DNA of 64,000 nt from Sphaerisporangium sp040683095 (GCF_040683095.1 NZ_JBFBCI010000008.1:1-64000); one strand, 5' to 3'. Positions 1-8,665 are shown, numbered from the stretch's first letter. Notes: generated from the letters alone by a model not told the origin. Numbers and translations are program-made.

Positions 1-159
1 TTCTGCCTGGTCATGCTGGGAGACGCGATCAACGAGAAGAAGAACAACGGCCAGGCCAAGGAGACGCTGGAGGTCGTGGACGTCGCCCAGCTCCTGATCA
101 CCTCGGTGAAGGGCGAGCGGGACCAGCACGGGCAGATGGGCGAGCCGGTCGGCGCCTGA
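1..159 (+). CDS. C-terminal end of an unidentified protein (partial)
   Basis: Frame 1 is open from the first base to a TGA at 157-159, giving 52 residues that begin FCLVMLGDAINEKK and end GEPVGA. Base usage fits a real actinobacterial gene. The gene starts before the window. The visible tail is mostly charged and helical, with no motif I recognise. It lies 190 bases upstream of, and on the same strand as, a protein of unknown function and a glycosyltransferase, so a role in the same polysaccharide-type locus is possible but only inferred. Confidence 0.7.
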   Translation, partial: FCLVMLGDAINEKKNNGQAKETLEVVDVAQLLITSVKGERDQHGQMGEPVGA

Positions 160-349
160 GCGGTCCGTCCGGCGGGGCGTCAGAGCCGGGCCGGAACCGG
201 CCGTCGCGGTGGAAAATCCGCGCCGGCCGGGCCCCGGCTCCGTCCCAAACCCACCTGCGAAAGTCAGAACCCGAAAACCTTTCTCCACATAACGGAGAAA
301 TCACGGTAACCTCAACGACGCGCGGCTCAATCGACGGGGAGGGGGCGCG

Positions 350-1255
350 GTGCGCGTTGTCGTTACCGATGCCGAGGTGACGATGGCCGATGTCCTCTCG
401 CTCCGGCTCGCCATCGCCGAGCCGCTGGCCGACGGAACCCGGCTGGTCCTGCGGCAGAGAGGCGCCGGCACCGAGGCCCGGGTGGTGCTCGGCACGTCCG
501 GCGCCGAGGTGCGCGAGGCGTCGGTCGCGGTGTCGCTCGCGCCGCTCGGCCTGTCGGCGGGCCGCTGGGACGCCTACCTCGAACATGACGAGCCCGATCC
601 GCGCCAGGATGATCCGGGCGATCCGGGCGACGACGGGAAGCCCCCGGACGGCGAGGCGGCCCCGCGTCGTCCCTCGTGGGAACGGTCCGGGCGGCGGGTC
701 AGGCGTACGCGGGTCCAGTGCGTGGACCCCGGTTTCTCGCTCGACCGGCTCGACGCCTACGCGCTCAGCCGGCGCACCTTCGCCTATCGCGCCTACCGTA
801 CGCGGGGCGGCCACCTCGCCATCAAGATCTCCGAGGTCGAGCCGGTGGCCGACGTCCGGGCGGTGTGGTTCCGCGAGGGCCGGTTCGAGGTCACCGGACT
901 GCTGGCCTACACCGGCTTCGACGACGACGACTCCCACCACACCGCCCGCCTGGCCCTGCGCCGCTCGGCGGGGCCCGAGACCGCGGTGACGGCCACCGCG
1001 ACCGTCAAGGGCGTGCGCTTCCACGCCGCCCTGTCGCTGGTGGACGTGCTCGCCGCGACGCCGGAGTACGAGGGGCTGTGGGAGCCGTCGCTGGAGGTCG
1101 ACGGCCTGGACGTGCCGTTGCCGCTCGGCGCCCATATCGACGACGTGGACGGCAAGGGGCGCCGGGTCCAGTACCCCGACACCCGGGTGGACGGGGTGCC
1201 GGTCCGCCCGTGCTACACCTCCGACGACGAACTGCGCCTCGAGGTGGGCGGATGA
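350..1255 (+). CDS. Conserved hypothetical protein next to a glycosyltransferase
   Basis: A 301-residue protein starting at a GTG preceded by a strong purine-rich site (GGGGAGGGGG at 337-346). Its stop overlaps the start of the next gene (ATGA), so the two are translationally coupled. I recognise no catalytic motif. The sequence alternates short hydrophobic and charged stretches with many V, L and R residues, as in beta-sandwich proteins. An acidic, low-complexity linker (about residues 84-105, rich in D, P and G) divides it into two halves. There is no signal peptide or membrane segment. Coupling to a GT4 enzyme suggests a role in assembling or modifying a glycan or glycopolymer; this is inference. 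Confidence 0.75.
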   Translation: MRVVVTDAEVTMADVLSLRLAIAEPLADGTRLVLRQRGAGTEARVVLGTSGAEVREASVAVSLAPLGLSAGRWDAYLEHDEPDPRQDDPGDPGDDGKPPDGEAAPRRPSWERSGRRVRRTRVQCVDPGFSLDRLDAYALSRRTFAYRAYRTRGGHLAIKISEVEPVADVRAVWFREGRFEVTGLLAYTGFDDDDSHHTARLALRRSAGPETAVTATATVKGVRFHAALSLVDVLAATPEYEGLWEPSLEVDGLDVPLPLGAHIDDVDGKGRRVQYPDTRVDGVPVRPCYTSDDELRLEVGG

Positions 1256-2355
1256 AGATCTGCTTTCTCGTGCCCTCGGTGTACGGCATGCGCGGCGACA
1301 CGCGGGCCGTGCTCAACCTGGCGGCGGCGCTGGCGTCCCGGCACGAGGTCGGGATCATCAGCGTCAGGCGGGTCCGCGAGAACCCGTTCTTCCCGGTGGA
1401 CCGCCGGCTGTCGGTGCGCTTTCTGATCGACGCGCGGCCCGGCGTCCGGCACATCCTGCCCGGCGGGCAGATGCGCATCGAGATGGCCCTGTGGCGCGCC
1501 CTGCGGGGGATGCGCGCCGACCTGCTCGTCACGACCCGCGCGAGCCTCAGCGTCCAGGCGGCCCGGCACGTCCCGCGCGAGACCCTGCGCGTCGCGCGCG
1601 AGTGGAGCCGGCCGCCGGTCCCGGACCCGGTGCGCCGCTTCTACCCCAAGCTGGACGCCGTGGTCACCTCGACCGAGACGGCCAGGGACGACTTCGACCG
1701 CCTCTTCCAGGGCTCCGGCGGCCCGAGGCTGGAGGTCGTGCCGGACGCGCTGACGCAGGGCCCCTGGCCGCGCTCGCGCATGGACAACCGCATCGTGTCG
1801 GCGGGCGGCCGGTGGCTGGCGGGCAAGGCGTTCGACCAGCTCGTCCGCGCCTTCGCGATCGTGGCGGACAAGCGCCCTGACTGGCGGCTGCGGTTATACG
1901 GCGGCGGGCCGGAGGAGAAGCGGCTGCGCGCGCTGGTCGGCAGCCTGAACCTGCACAACAACGTGTACTTCATGGGCACGACGCCCGACCTGCCGGGCGA
2001 GTTCGCCAAGGCGTCGCTGGTCGCGGTCACCTCGCTGGCCGAGAGCCCGGGCATGACGGTGATCGAGGCGCTCGGCTGCGGTGTCCCCGTGGTCGGGTTC
2101 GAGGGGGCGCGCGGCGCGGGGGAGTTCGTCACTCCTGGCCATGACAGCGTGCTGGTGCCGAGGGGCGGGGACGAGGTCGAGGCGTTCGCGTGCGCGATGC
2201 TGGGCCTGATCGACGACGAGCGCCGGCGCATGGTGCTGTCGGCGGGGGCGCGTAAGTCGGCGGCCCGGTACGCCGCGCCGGTCGTCGCCGCGCGCTGGGA
2301 GGAACTGGCCGAGGATCTGCGCGGGCGCGGCGCGAAGGCGGCCGGGGCGCGCTGA
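1252..2355 (+). CDS. GT4-type glycosyltransferase
   Basis: A 367-residue retaining glycosyltransferase of the GT-B fold. It starts MKICFLVPSVYGMRGDTRAV, the usual N-terminal Rossmann entry with a glycine-containing loop. The C-terminal half carries the GT4 donor-binding signature: a GGGPEEKRL loop, then ESPGMTVIEALGCGVPVV (two acidic residues spaced as in the EX7E motif), then a GHDSVLV strand. It would move a sugar from a nucleotide donor to a lipid- or glycan-linked acceptor at the cytoplasmic face. Donor and acceptor cannot be read from sequence. The start overlaps the upstream stop, so it shares a transcript with the unknown 301-residue protein. Length is normal for the family. Confidence 0.88.
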   Translation: MKICFLVPSVYGMRGDTRAVLNLAAALASRHEVGIISVRRVRENPFFPVDRRLSVRFLIDARPGVRHILPGGQMRIEMALWRALRGMRADLLVTTRASLSVQAARHVPRETLRVAREWSRPPVPDPVRRFYPKLDAVVTSTETARDDFDRLFQGSGGPRLEVVPDALTQGPWPRSRMDNRIVSAGGRWLAGKAFDQLVRAFAIVADKRPDWRLRLYGGGPEEKRLRALVGSLNLHNNVYFMGTTPDLPGEFAKASLVAVTSLAESPGMTVIEALGCGVPVVGFEGARGAGEFVTPGHDSVLVPRGGDEVEAFACAMLGLIDDERRRMVLSAGARKSAARYAAPVVAARWEELAEDLRGRGAKAAGAR

Positions 2356-2421
2356 GGCGGCGCTGAGGGGCGCGGGGGCGCTGGGCCGACCCCGGGTGCG
2401 GGACGCGCGCGCCGCTATGGT

Positions 2422-2438
2422 ATACCCCGAACCGGTAT
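2422..2438. promoter_or_regulatory. Probable CsoR operator (ATACC-N7-GGTAT)
   Basis: A perfect 5-bp inverted repeat, ATACC and GGTAT, separated by seven bases ends 10 bases before the csoR start codon. CsoR operators are GC-centred pseudo-palindromes with TACC/GGTA arms, so autoregulation is likely. The TATTGT at 2436-2441 could be a -10 element placed so that transcription starts at or near the ATG itself (leaderless mRNA); that is inference. Confidence 0.55.
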
Positions 2439-2448
2439 TGTAGACGCT

Positions 2449-2730
2449 ATGCATGGGTACAGCGGAGACAAGCAGGCTTATCTGACCAGGCTTCGTCGGA
2501 TCGAGGGGCAGATCCGCGGCCTTCAGCGCATGGTCGAGGAAGACTCCTACTGCATCGACGTCCTCACGCAGGTGTCGGCGGCCACGCGCGCCCTGCAGGC
2601 CGTGGCGCTGGGGCTCCTGGAGGACCACATCGGTCACTGCGTCGCGGACGCGATCAACAACGGCGGTCCCGAGGCGGAGGCGAAGGTCAAGGAGGCCTCG
2701 GCGGCGATCGCGAGGCTAGTGCGCTCGTAG
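2449..2730 (+). CDS. csoR: CsoR-type Cu(I)-sensing repressor
   Basis: A 93-residue all-helical regulator of the CsoR/RcnR (DUF156) family. The three Cu(I) ligands of the copper branch are in place: Cys35 (DSYCIDVL), His60 and Cys64 (LLEDHIGHC). The N-terminal segment LTRLRRIEGQIRGLQRMVEE is the family DNA-contact helix. Such tetramers release their operator when Cu(I) binds. No copper ATPase, CopZ chaperone or other obvious target is adjacent. The only recognisable operator is the palindrome just upstream, so this copy either acts mainly on itself or controls a distant gene. The ATG follows a possible -10 element by seven bases, fitting leaderless translation. Confidence 0.9.
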   Translation: MHGYSGDKQAYLTRLRRIEGQIRGLQRMVEEDSYCIDVLTQVSAATRALQAVALGLLEDHIGHCVADAINNGGPEAEAKVKEASAAIARLVRS

Positions 2731-2855
2731 TCGTGTCCGGCCGTTTCACGGCCCGCTCGGACTAGTCACGCCGGGGGGTAAGCCGGAGGTAAGAGGCCTT
2801 TTCACAAAACCGTCCCGAACCCCCGAGGAGTCCGGGACCAGTTCTGCGACCTTCT

Positions 2856-3017
2856 TCAGTGACTCACCGAAGTACGCAATCCGAGCGCGTTGTCGAGCTC
2901 ATCCAACGTGAGCTGTCGTTCGCTGACGGCGACGGCGCTGAGCACCTCCGCGTAGAGCGCGATCTCGTCCAACGCGACACGGTCATGGACTCTCAAGTCC
3001 AGGTTGTCGTGCCCCAC
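2856..3017 (-). CDS. Small conserved actinobacterial protein
   Basis: A 53-residue soluble protein read from a GTG at 3017. The reverse strand shows GGAAGGA about eight bases before that codon. The open frame extends further upstream, but the longer N-terminus is low-quality sequence without a site. The core reads LDLRVHDRVALDEIALYAEV followed by LTLDELDNALGL, like small acidic helical proteins found beside regulatory genes in many actinomycetes. Function is unknown. It is convergent with csoR. Confidence 0.6.
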   Translation of the reverse strand: MGHDNLDLRVHDRVALDEIALYAEVLSAVAVSERQLTLDELDNALGLRTSVSH

Positions 3018-3247
3018 CGCGTCGTCCTTCCTTTCGCAGCCCACACCCTCTTCGAGGTTACGGCCGGGTGGCTTTCGGCGACATGGCCCATCGGGACCAT
3101 TCGCCTTGGCCGCCCGTGTACCCGTGGAACCATTTCCAGGATCGTAGATCACAATTCGGCCAAATCCCCAGATAGGGGGACCGGGAATGATATACGCGAG
3201 GTAAGTATGAAATGGCCTAATTTAACGTTTAGGTCACGGCGGGCCGG

Positions 3248-4600
3248 TCAGCTGTGGTGTATCCATTCATCTGAGGTGTCTGAGGCGTCCGGCAGCGGGT
3301 CGTCGCGCTCGCCGATCAGGCAGCTCACCGTCGCCGCGGACGAGGGGAACCCGCGCGCGGGCGGCGCCGTCCCGGTGAGCGCGCACCACGCCAGCCCCGT
3401 CGCGTACCCCGCCCCCAGCAGCGCCGCCGCCGAGGCCCGGTCGGGCGGGCGCAGGGCGTCCGGCGGCTCGCCGTCCCGGGGCCAGCAACCCCGCAGGGGA
3501 TGGCCCGCGTCGGCCAGCACCGCGTAGTACGTCCGCCGCAGCTCCGGGTCCAGCAACGGGTACAGCCGCGCCGCCTCCCCGGGCGCCACCTCGTGGACGT
3601 CCGCGGCCAGCAGCGACGCCGCGACCGCCCGCGGATCGGCCCCATGGGACGCGACGAACGACAGCGCCTCCACCAGGTCGTACAGGCGATGCCGGAAGTG
3701 GTCCTCCGGCGAGGTCTCGGCCAGCACGGCGGCCCTCAGGGGGCGCGGGCAGCGCGCCAGCCAGGCGTCCCTGAGCGCCCGCGCGCCCCGGGCCCGGTGG
3801 TCCAGCCACGGACGCGCCAGCAACGGCTCCACCATCGCCAGCAGGGCCCCCGCGCGGGGAGAGAAACGCGGGTCGGGGGCCAGGACGCGGGCCGTCCCGG
3901 CCATCAGCCCGGCCAGGCGCAGCCCCTGCCCCTGGGCCCCGTGGTCCAACCGCTCGGCGTACAGGCCGGTCAGCGCCTCCAGCGGCGTCGGCGGCAGCCA
4001 CCGCACCCAGTCGTCCCCGGGCAGCGGGCGCGCCAGGAACTCGCCGAACATCGACAGCAGGATCTCGTTGCCGTCGAACGCCGGGGCGTAGGCGCACCAC
4101 ATGATCGTGCCCCAGATCGCCGCGACCGCCGCCGTGACGTCCGCGTAGAACGTCTCGCGCAGCGGCCCCGACACCGGCGGGACGTCCTCCTTCGGCCGGC
4201 ACGCCTCCACCAGCAGCTCGCGCGTCCGCTCGGTGGTCTCGCGGGTCACGTCCGGCCCCACGAACGCCTGGGTGGAGCCCCGGTCGTAGGACATGTCGGA
4301 CGGGTCAGGCAGCAGTTCGTCCGGGATCGGCGGGGGCGGCTGGGGAGCGCGCGCGGCGGCCCGCACGCCCGGGTCGGCCGGGGGCGCGGACAGGTGCCAC
4401 GAGCCGTCCGAGGCGTCGTGGCGGTACCAGCGGGCGTGCGCGCCGAACAGCCAGCACGCGCCGTCCTCGGTGCGCAGCAGGCGGGCGGCCATCGCCTGGC
4501 CCTGAGTGGGCGCGGGGACGTCCGCCCACCGCGGGTCCGCGACCATGGCGCGGACATCCCGCTCGATCGCCGCGAAGGGGTCCCACTGCACGGCGGCCAT
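3248..4600 (-). CDS. Conserved hypothetical protein
   Basis: A 450-residue soluble protein. I start it at the ATG at 4600 (MAAVQWDPFAAIERDV) rather than upstream, where the frame becomes Arg/Pro-rich noise. An N-terminal segment of about 90 residues has aromatic strands (WLFGAHARWYRHDASDGSW), resembling small beta domains that display a loop. A proline-rich linker of about 20 residues follows, then a large helical region with many Trp and Leu residues (about 150-430). No transmembrane helix, signal peptide or catalytic motif is evident. It sits 70 bases downstream of a 44-residue gene on the same strand. It could be a repeat or scaffold protein; I do not recognise it. Confidence 0.8.
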   Translation of the reverse strand: MAAVQWDPFAAIERDVRAMVADPRWADVPAPTQGQAMAARLLRTEDGACWLFGAHARWYRHDASDGSWHLSAPPADPGVRAAARAPQPPPPIPDELLPDPSDMSYDRGSTQAFVGPDVTRETTERTRELLVEACRPKEDVPPVSGPLRETFYADVTAAVAAIWGTIMWCAYAPAFDGNEILLSMFGEFLARPLPGDDWVRWLPPTPLEALTGLYAERLDHGAQGQGLRLAGLMAGTARVLAPDPRFSPRAGALLAMVEPLLARPWLDHRARGARALRDAWLARCPRPLRAAVLAETSPEDHFRHRLYDLVEALSFVASHGADPRAVAASLLAADVHEVAPGEAARLYPLLDPELRRTYYAVLADAGHPLRGCWPRDGEPPDALRPPDRASAAALLGAGYATGLAWCALTGTAPPARGFPSSAATVSCLIGERDDPLPDASDTSDEWIHHS

Positions 4601-4670
4601 GCTACTGGTGACGCATATCACCGGTCCCGGCAGCGCGTCCCCGCCGGCCCCCGGCGAGGGCTCCGAGGGG

Positions 4671-4805
4671 TCAGGCGCCCGGCAGGGGCATGGCGGCGCG
4701 GTGGCGGGCGGCCTTGGCGATGTAGTTGTCCGCCTCGGGGTGGATGGACGGCGCGCCGGCGTCCAGCGCCGCGACGTACGGGGCGGGCAGCAGGGGCTCA
4801 CTCAT
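4671..4805 (-). CDS. 44-residue small protein upstream of a conserved hypothetical
   Basis: Read from ATG 4805 to TGA 4671: MSEPLLPAPYVAALDAGAPS, then a helix containing EADNYIAKAARHRAAMPL. Codon third positions are strongly GC, as in neighbouring genes, and the opposite strand offers no better candidate. It lies in line with the 450-residue gene that follows after 70 bases and is probably co-transcribed. There is no strong Shine-Dalgarno sequence, which lowers confidence. Function unknown. Confidence 0.5.
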   Translation of the reverse strand: MSEPLLPAPYVAALDAGAPSIHPEADNYIAKAARHRAAMPLPGA

Positions 4806-4990
4806 GTGACCGAGGATCTCATGCGGCCATGTACCGGTTTCCCCGCCTTACAGGGTGGTAGGCGCTATAAGACCGCATGAGGCCATGCGTTCGGGTTGCG
4901 GACTCCGGCAGATGGCAGGAAAGTCGTGTCCTGACGTGTCGCCACCCGATGCACGACCCCCACTCGAATCCAGACCCCCAGGGCTCAGCC

Positions 4991-6439
4991 ATGACGAACC
5001 AGCATGAAAGCTTTCCCGACATGATGCACGAGGACCTCGGCTTCGAGGTCGTGATGCGCGGATACAGCCGCCGCCAGGTCCACGACCACATGGTCCGAAC
5101 GCGCAATCAGATCCGTGACCTGGAGGAACGGCTGGCGCGGGCGATCGACCAGGCCGAGCAGGGCCGTATCGAGCTGGCGGAGGCCCGCCGCCGCCTGGCC
5201 GAAGCCCCCCAGGACTACGACGAGCTGGGCCAGCGGCTGAGCGCGATACTGAAGCTCGCCGAGGAGGAGGCCAAGTCCAAGCGCGAGGCCGCGGACGCCG
5301 ACGCGGCCAAGACGCGCGAGGAGGCCAACGCCGAGTCCGAGCAGATCCTCTCGTCCGCCCAGGCCGAGGCCGAGCGCCGCGTCCACGAGGCGACCGCCGC
5401 CGCCGAGCGCCTGCTCGCCCAGGCCGGCTCGGACGCAGAGGAGACGCTGGGCACGGCCCGCGCCGAGTCGGAGGAGACGCTGCGCAACGCCCGCGCCGAG
5501 GCCGACCGCACGGTGAAGGCCGCCCAGCTGGAGGCCGAGCGCCTGGTCACCGAGGCCGACGCGCAGGCCGAGTCCACGCGCGAGGCCGCATCCGCCGAGG
5601 CCGAGGCGACGCTCAAGTCCGCGCGGGCCGAGGCCGCCGAGACGCTGTCCTCCGCCCAGCAGCGCGCCACGTCGCTGGACGACCACACCGGCCGCCGGGT
5701 GACGTTCCTCACCGACACCCACACCGAGGTCATGCGCCGCCTCAACGAGATGGGCTCGGTGCTGACCGACCTGCTCCAGCGGGAGAACGCCGCGGGCCCG
5801 CTGATCGACGAGGCCGCGGTGCTGCCGCCGCGTCCCGTCTTCACCCACGTGGACGAGCCGCGGGACGCCGCGGTGGCCGGCGAGCAAGACTCAATGCGGC
5901 AGGACTCAATGCGGCAGGACTCGGTGCGGGTCGTGCTCGGCGGCGCGGACGGCGACGCCGCGCATGGCGTGGACGACGCGGACGGTACGGACGACGGGCG
6001 GCGCGCGGAGGCCGACCGCGACGCCGAGCGGAACGCGGCCTTCGGGCCCGGCGCGGCGGTGGGCGGGCCGGCGACCGGCCTGGAGGGCGGCGCGCGCCCG
6101 GAGGGCCGCGACGAGGACGGCGAGGACCGCGAGGGTACGGTGCTTCCCGTGAGTGCCGCCGCCGCGCACGACGCCTCCGACGACCACGAGCAGTACGTCG
6201 AGTTCGAGCGGCACGACGGGGCCGGGCAGGGTCTCGCGGGCCGGCCGATCCGTCCCGACGACACCGTCGAGGTCGCCGGCGACGCCCGGCGGCAGGGGGC
6301 GAACGACGCGCACGGGGCCAACGACCACGAGGCTCCGGCGCAGGGGCACGTCCGCGGCTTCTTCGAGGCCACCGACGTCCACGTGCCGGCGTCCGGGAAC
6401 CGCTCCGGCGAGGACGGCCTCTCGGCGCGCCGTCAGTAG
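4991..6439 (+). CDS. DivIVA/Wag31-like coiled-coil protein
   Basis: A 482-residue protein starting at ATG 4991 (MTNQHESFPDMM) after an AGGG site. Residues about 15-60 match the N-terminal DivIVA-like segment (GFEVVMRGYSRRQVHDHM), which in Wag31 and its relatives binds curved membrane or dimerises. Residues about 60-250 are a continuous Ala/Glu/Arg coiled coil built from 11-residue repeats (ETLGTARAESE and variants), like cytoskeletal Scy/FilP-type proteins. The remaining 200 residues or so are disordered, acidic and histidine-rich. That tail holds a fresh tandem repeat, DSMRQ-DSMRQ-DSVR, at 5892-5925. A role in polar growth or cell-envelope organisation is likely by family. The gene stands alone, ended by a strong hairpin. 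Confidence 0.82.
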   Translation: MTNQHESFPDMMHEDLGFEVVMRGYSRRQVHDHMVRTRNQIRDLEERLARAIDQAEQGRIELAEARRRLAEAPQDYDELGQRLSAILKLAEEEAKSKREAADADAAKTREEANAESEQILSSAQAEAERRVHEATAAAERLLAQAGSDAEETLGTARAESEETLRNARAEADRTVKAAQLEAERLVTEADAQAESTREAASAEAEATLKSARAEAAETLSSAQQRATSLDDHTGRRVTFLTDTHTEVMRRLNEMGSVLTDLLQRENAAGPLIDEAAVLPPRPVFTHVDEPRDAAVAGEQDSMRQDSMRQDSVRVVLGGADGDAAHGVDDADGTDDGRRAEADRDAERNAAFGPGAAVGGPATGLEGGARPEGRDEDGEDREGTVLPVSAAAAHDASDDHEQYVEFERHDGAGQGLAGRPIRPDDTVEVAGDARRQGANDAHGANDHEAPAQGHVRGFFEATDVHVPASGNRSGEDGLSARRQ

Positions 6440-6512
6440 CCCGCACCGCCCGAAGCCCGCACAGCCCGTAGCCCGCACGCCGACAGTAACCCGCGCGCCG
6501 GTGCTCGCCGGA

Positions 6513-6553
6513 CGCGGAAACCTCCGCCCCCGATTGGGTCGGAGGTTTCCGCG
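6513..6553. terminator. Bidirectional hairpin terminator
   Basis: A perfect 14-bp stem (CGCGGAAACCTCCG and its complement) with a 13-base loop lies between the converging DivIVA-like gene (end 6439) and a minus-strand gene (end 6579). It has no long T run, as is usual for actinobacterial terminators, and can serve both strands. Confidence 0.8.
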
Positions 6554-6578
6554 CTTCCTGCCGCCGGCGTCGCGGGCG

Positions 6579-6851
6579 TCAGGTCTCGGGATCGGCCGGG
6601 GGCGGCGGTTCCCGCCACTCCGGCGGTTCGTTCGGGCCTTCGGCCGGAGGCAGCGGTTCCCGCTGTTCCAGCAGCCGTTCGCGCAGGCCCTTGGAATCGT
6701 CGGCGTCGACGGTCATGGCACCGCCCGCGTCCCGTTCCTCTTCGGTGAGCAGGCGGTGCCGGGTGGCCCACCAACGCCCGGCGTCGCTCCTCCAGATGGT
6801 CCAGTCGGGGAACTCCCGGGCGATTTCGGCGAGGTGCCGGTCGAACGACAT
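6579..6851 (-). CDS. Conserved hypothetical protein (90 aa)
   Basis: I read this from ATG 6851, where GGAAGG sits nine bases upstream; the ATG at 6860 directly abuts that site and is less likely. The protein begins MSFDRHLAEIAREFPDWTIW, followed by RWWATRHRLLTEEER, and ends in a proline-rich tail (PPPPADPET). The Trp-rich core with a short hinge resembles small proteins encoded next to GntR regulators in actinomycetes. Function unknown. It lies 124 bases downstream of the GntR gene on the same strand. The intervening DNA is comparatively AT-rich and may hold its own promoter. Confidence 0.72.
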   Translation of the reverse strand: MSFDRHLAEIAREFPDWTIWRSDAGRWWATRHRLLTEEERDAGGAMTVDADDSKGLRERLLEQREPLPPAEGPNEPPEWREPPPPADPET

Positions 6852-6975
6852 CCCGTCCATCCTTCCCGCGAGGTGCGCCAGGTTTGTACCTTTCACCCTC
6901 ACGGTGAGGGACATCTCTAGAGAAATCAATGTTCGGTGGGGACAGGTCAACCTAACGCTTGACGTGACTCTTGAC

Positions 6976-7731
6976 TCATGCGTCGAAGTCGTACTGAAGT
7001 ACGTACGAGGCGGCGTCAATGATCATCTTGTTGAGCTCGACCGCCGTGCCCCCCGCCGCGAAGGCCGACCGGCACACCTCGATCACGGGCGTCCCGGCGG
7101 GAAGCCGCAGCATGGCGGCCTCGTCGGGGGACGGCATGCGGGCGCGCACCTCCTCGGTGAAGTGCACGGGCGCGTGGCCGAGGTCGCCGAGGCGCGCGTA
7201 GACGCCGCCGGGGCCGGTGTCCGGCACCGTGATCGGCGTCCCCTCCACCAGGTCGGCCGGGAAGTGCGAGGCGGCGAGTTGCACGGGCCGTCCGTCCACG
7301 GAGTAGCGCCGCCGCCGCACCCACACCTCCTCGCAGCCGAGCACGCGGCCGACGTCCTCGGCGGCCGTCTCACGCGCGATGACGATGTCGTCCACCGTGA
7401 ACGGGCGGCCGGTCACGTCCGAGTCCCAGATCGCCTTCCCCGTGCCCCACTGCTCGCGCGAGAGGCGGCGCGAGCCGTGGCGCCGGATCGGCCGGAAATG
7501 GCGTACGTACACACCAGACCCGCGCTTGGGCACGGCCACCCCTTCGTTGATGAGAACCGCCAGTGCCTGCCGCGCCGTCGCCCTGGCGATTCCGTACTCC
7601 GACATGAGGGCGTTCTCGCCCGGCAGCCGATCCCCATCCCGGAATTCGCCCGCGAGGATCGCCTGGCGCAGACGATCGGCGATCCGGCGATAGATCGGGG
7701 GTTCATGTGGTACCGGGGAAGATGCCATCAC
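6976..7731 (-). CDS. GntR-family regulator, HutC/UTRA type
   Basis: A 251-residue regulator. Residues about 10-78 are the GntR winged helix (PIYRRIADRLRQAILAGEF, GDRLPGENALMSEYGIARAT, RGSGVYV). Residues about 95-245 form a UTRA effector domain related to chorismate lyase (EEVWVRRRRYSVDGRPVQLA, then FPADLVEG). UTRA regulators sense small metabolites such as sugars, amino acids or fatty acids. The ligand is not evident. The neighbouring 90-residue protein is the most likely co-regulated gene. The upstream DNA has AT-rich stretches, but I could not define an operator. Confidence 0.88.
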   Translation of the reverse strand: MMASSPVPHEPPIYRRIADRLRQAILAGEFRDGDRLPGENALMSEYGIARATARQALAVLINEGVAVPKRGSGVYVRHFRPIRRHGSRRLSREQWGTGKAIWDSDVTGRPFTVDDIVIARETAAEDVGRVLGCEEVWVRRRRYSVDGRPVQLAASHFPADLVEGTPITVPDTGPGGVYARLGDLGHAPVHFTEEVRARMPSPDEAAMLRLPAGTPVIEVCRSAFAAGGTAVELNKMIIDAASYVLQYDFDA

Positions 7732-7879
7732 TCTCTATCACCCTCAGTCACCAACGCCGTCCGCGTCTTCAGAGAACTTGCCCCGCCTTGTCCACGATCG
7801 CACAGATACGGAGGTTGGTCCCGTGCTTCTTTTGTGCCAATCGTGTCTGTGTGGTGATCTCCGGGGTATTCTGGGGTCG

Positions 7880-8419
7880 CTATTGTGGACCGGTCCCGGC
7901 CGTCAAGGGTCGCGCGTGCCACCGCCGGGTGGCCAGGCTCGCGAGCGCGGCGCCCGCCGAATTGAGCAGAACATCGTCCACGGACGACACCCGGCCGAGG
8001 TGCAATCCATACTGCAACACCTCGACGGTGATCGACAGAAGGGCCGCGAGAAGGGCCACGCGCCACGTCCCGGCGAAGCGCGCCGACCGTACGGGCAGTA
8101 GCGCGCCGAGGGCCGCGAAGACGAGAAGGTTGCCTCCCACCTGCGCCAATACCGTCCCCGGTGGGGCCGTCGCGAGCTCGGCGAGATCGCTGAGGGGCAG
8201 CAGCGTGACGCCGGAGGCGGATCCCGGCGTCAAGATCATCCAGATCCACGGGATGGTCCCGGCGACGGCGAACACATCGGCGTACGCCGTACGGAATGGA
8301 TGCGGATGGCTCCGATTGGAGCGCCAGGTGGCCAGTAAGTGTGCCGCGAGCACGGCCGCGGGGAGGGATAGAACTGTAGCTATAACGACATATCCCCAGA
8401 GGTGCCATTCGAGGCGCAT
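7880..8419 (-). CDS. VanZ-family membrane protein
   Basis: A 179-residue protein with four to five predicted membrane segments (for example YVVIATVLSLPAAVLAAHLL and GNLLVFAALGALLPV). The C-terminal VanZ signature, EVLQYGLHLGRVSSVDDVLL, is followed by a small-residue helix (NSAGAALAS). VanZ proteins lower teicoplanin binding in enterococci, but most actinobacterial members have unknown roles at the membrane. I start at ATG 8419, where GGAAAG lies nine bases upstream. An ATG at 8428 abuts that site. The gene is alone and divergent from the betaine monooxygenase gene. Confidence 0.85.
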   Translation of the reverse strand: MRLEWHLWGYVVIATVLSLPAAVLAAHLLATWRSNRSHPHPFRTAYADVFAVAGTIPWIWMILTPGSASGVTLLPLSDLAELATAPPGTVLAQVGGNLLVFAALGALLPVRSARFAGTWRVALLAALLSITVEVLQYGLHLGRVSSVDDVLLNSAGAALASLATRRWHARPLTAGTGPQ

Positions 8420-8583
8420 GAGGGACATCTTTCCGGATAGCCACCGGCCCCGCGAAGAAATGCCCCCCGGTGCCGGACCGGGCCGAGTAATACAACCCTG
8501 CCCCCGGGGAAAGCCTTCGTCTCTCGCCGGCGCCACTTCATGACGACTACACCCTGTGCCCGTGAGGGCGGCTCGCGCGCGTA

Positions 8584-8613
8584 TTGACAGGCGGCTCACC
8601 TGGGACGCAGTCT
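8584..8613 (+). promoter_or_regulatory. Probable promoter of the Rieske monooxygenase gene
   Basis: TTGACA at 8584-8589 is followed after 18 bases by CAGTCT at 8608-8613, a weak -10 element. The downstream edge touches the palindromic operator motif at 8613-8631, so a bound regulator would sit on the transcription start region. Confidence 0.5.
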
Positions 8614-8631
8614 GTTGCGCATAGCGCGATG
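8613..8631. promoter_or_regulatory. Operator site 1 of the betaine regulon
   Basis: TGTTGCG-CATAG-CGCGATG, 35 bases before the chosen start codon of the monooxygenase gene. It shares the arms KGTTGCR and CGCRMYS and the five-base spacer with sites at 10682, 12545 and 28701. The neighbouring IclR protein is the likeliest binder. Confidence 0.55.
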
Positions 8632-8665
8632 CGTTTCGCCATTCAGAACCCGAGGGGTAGTCGTG

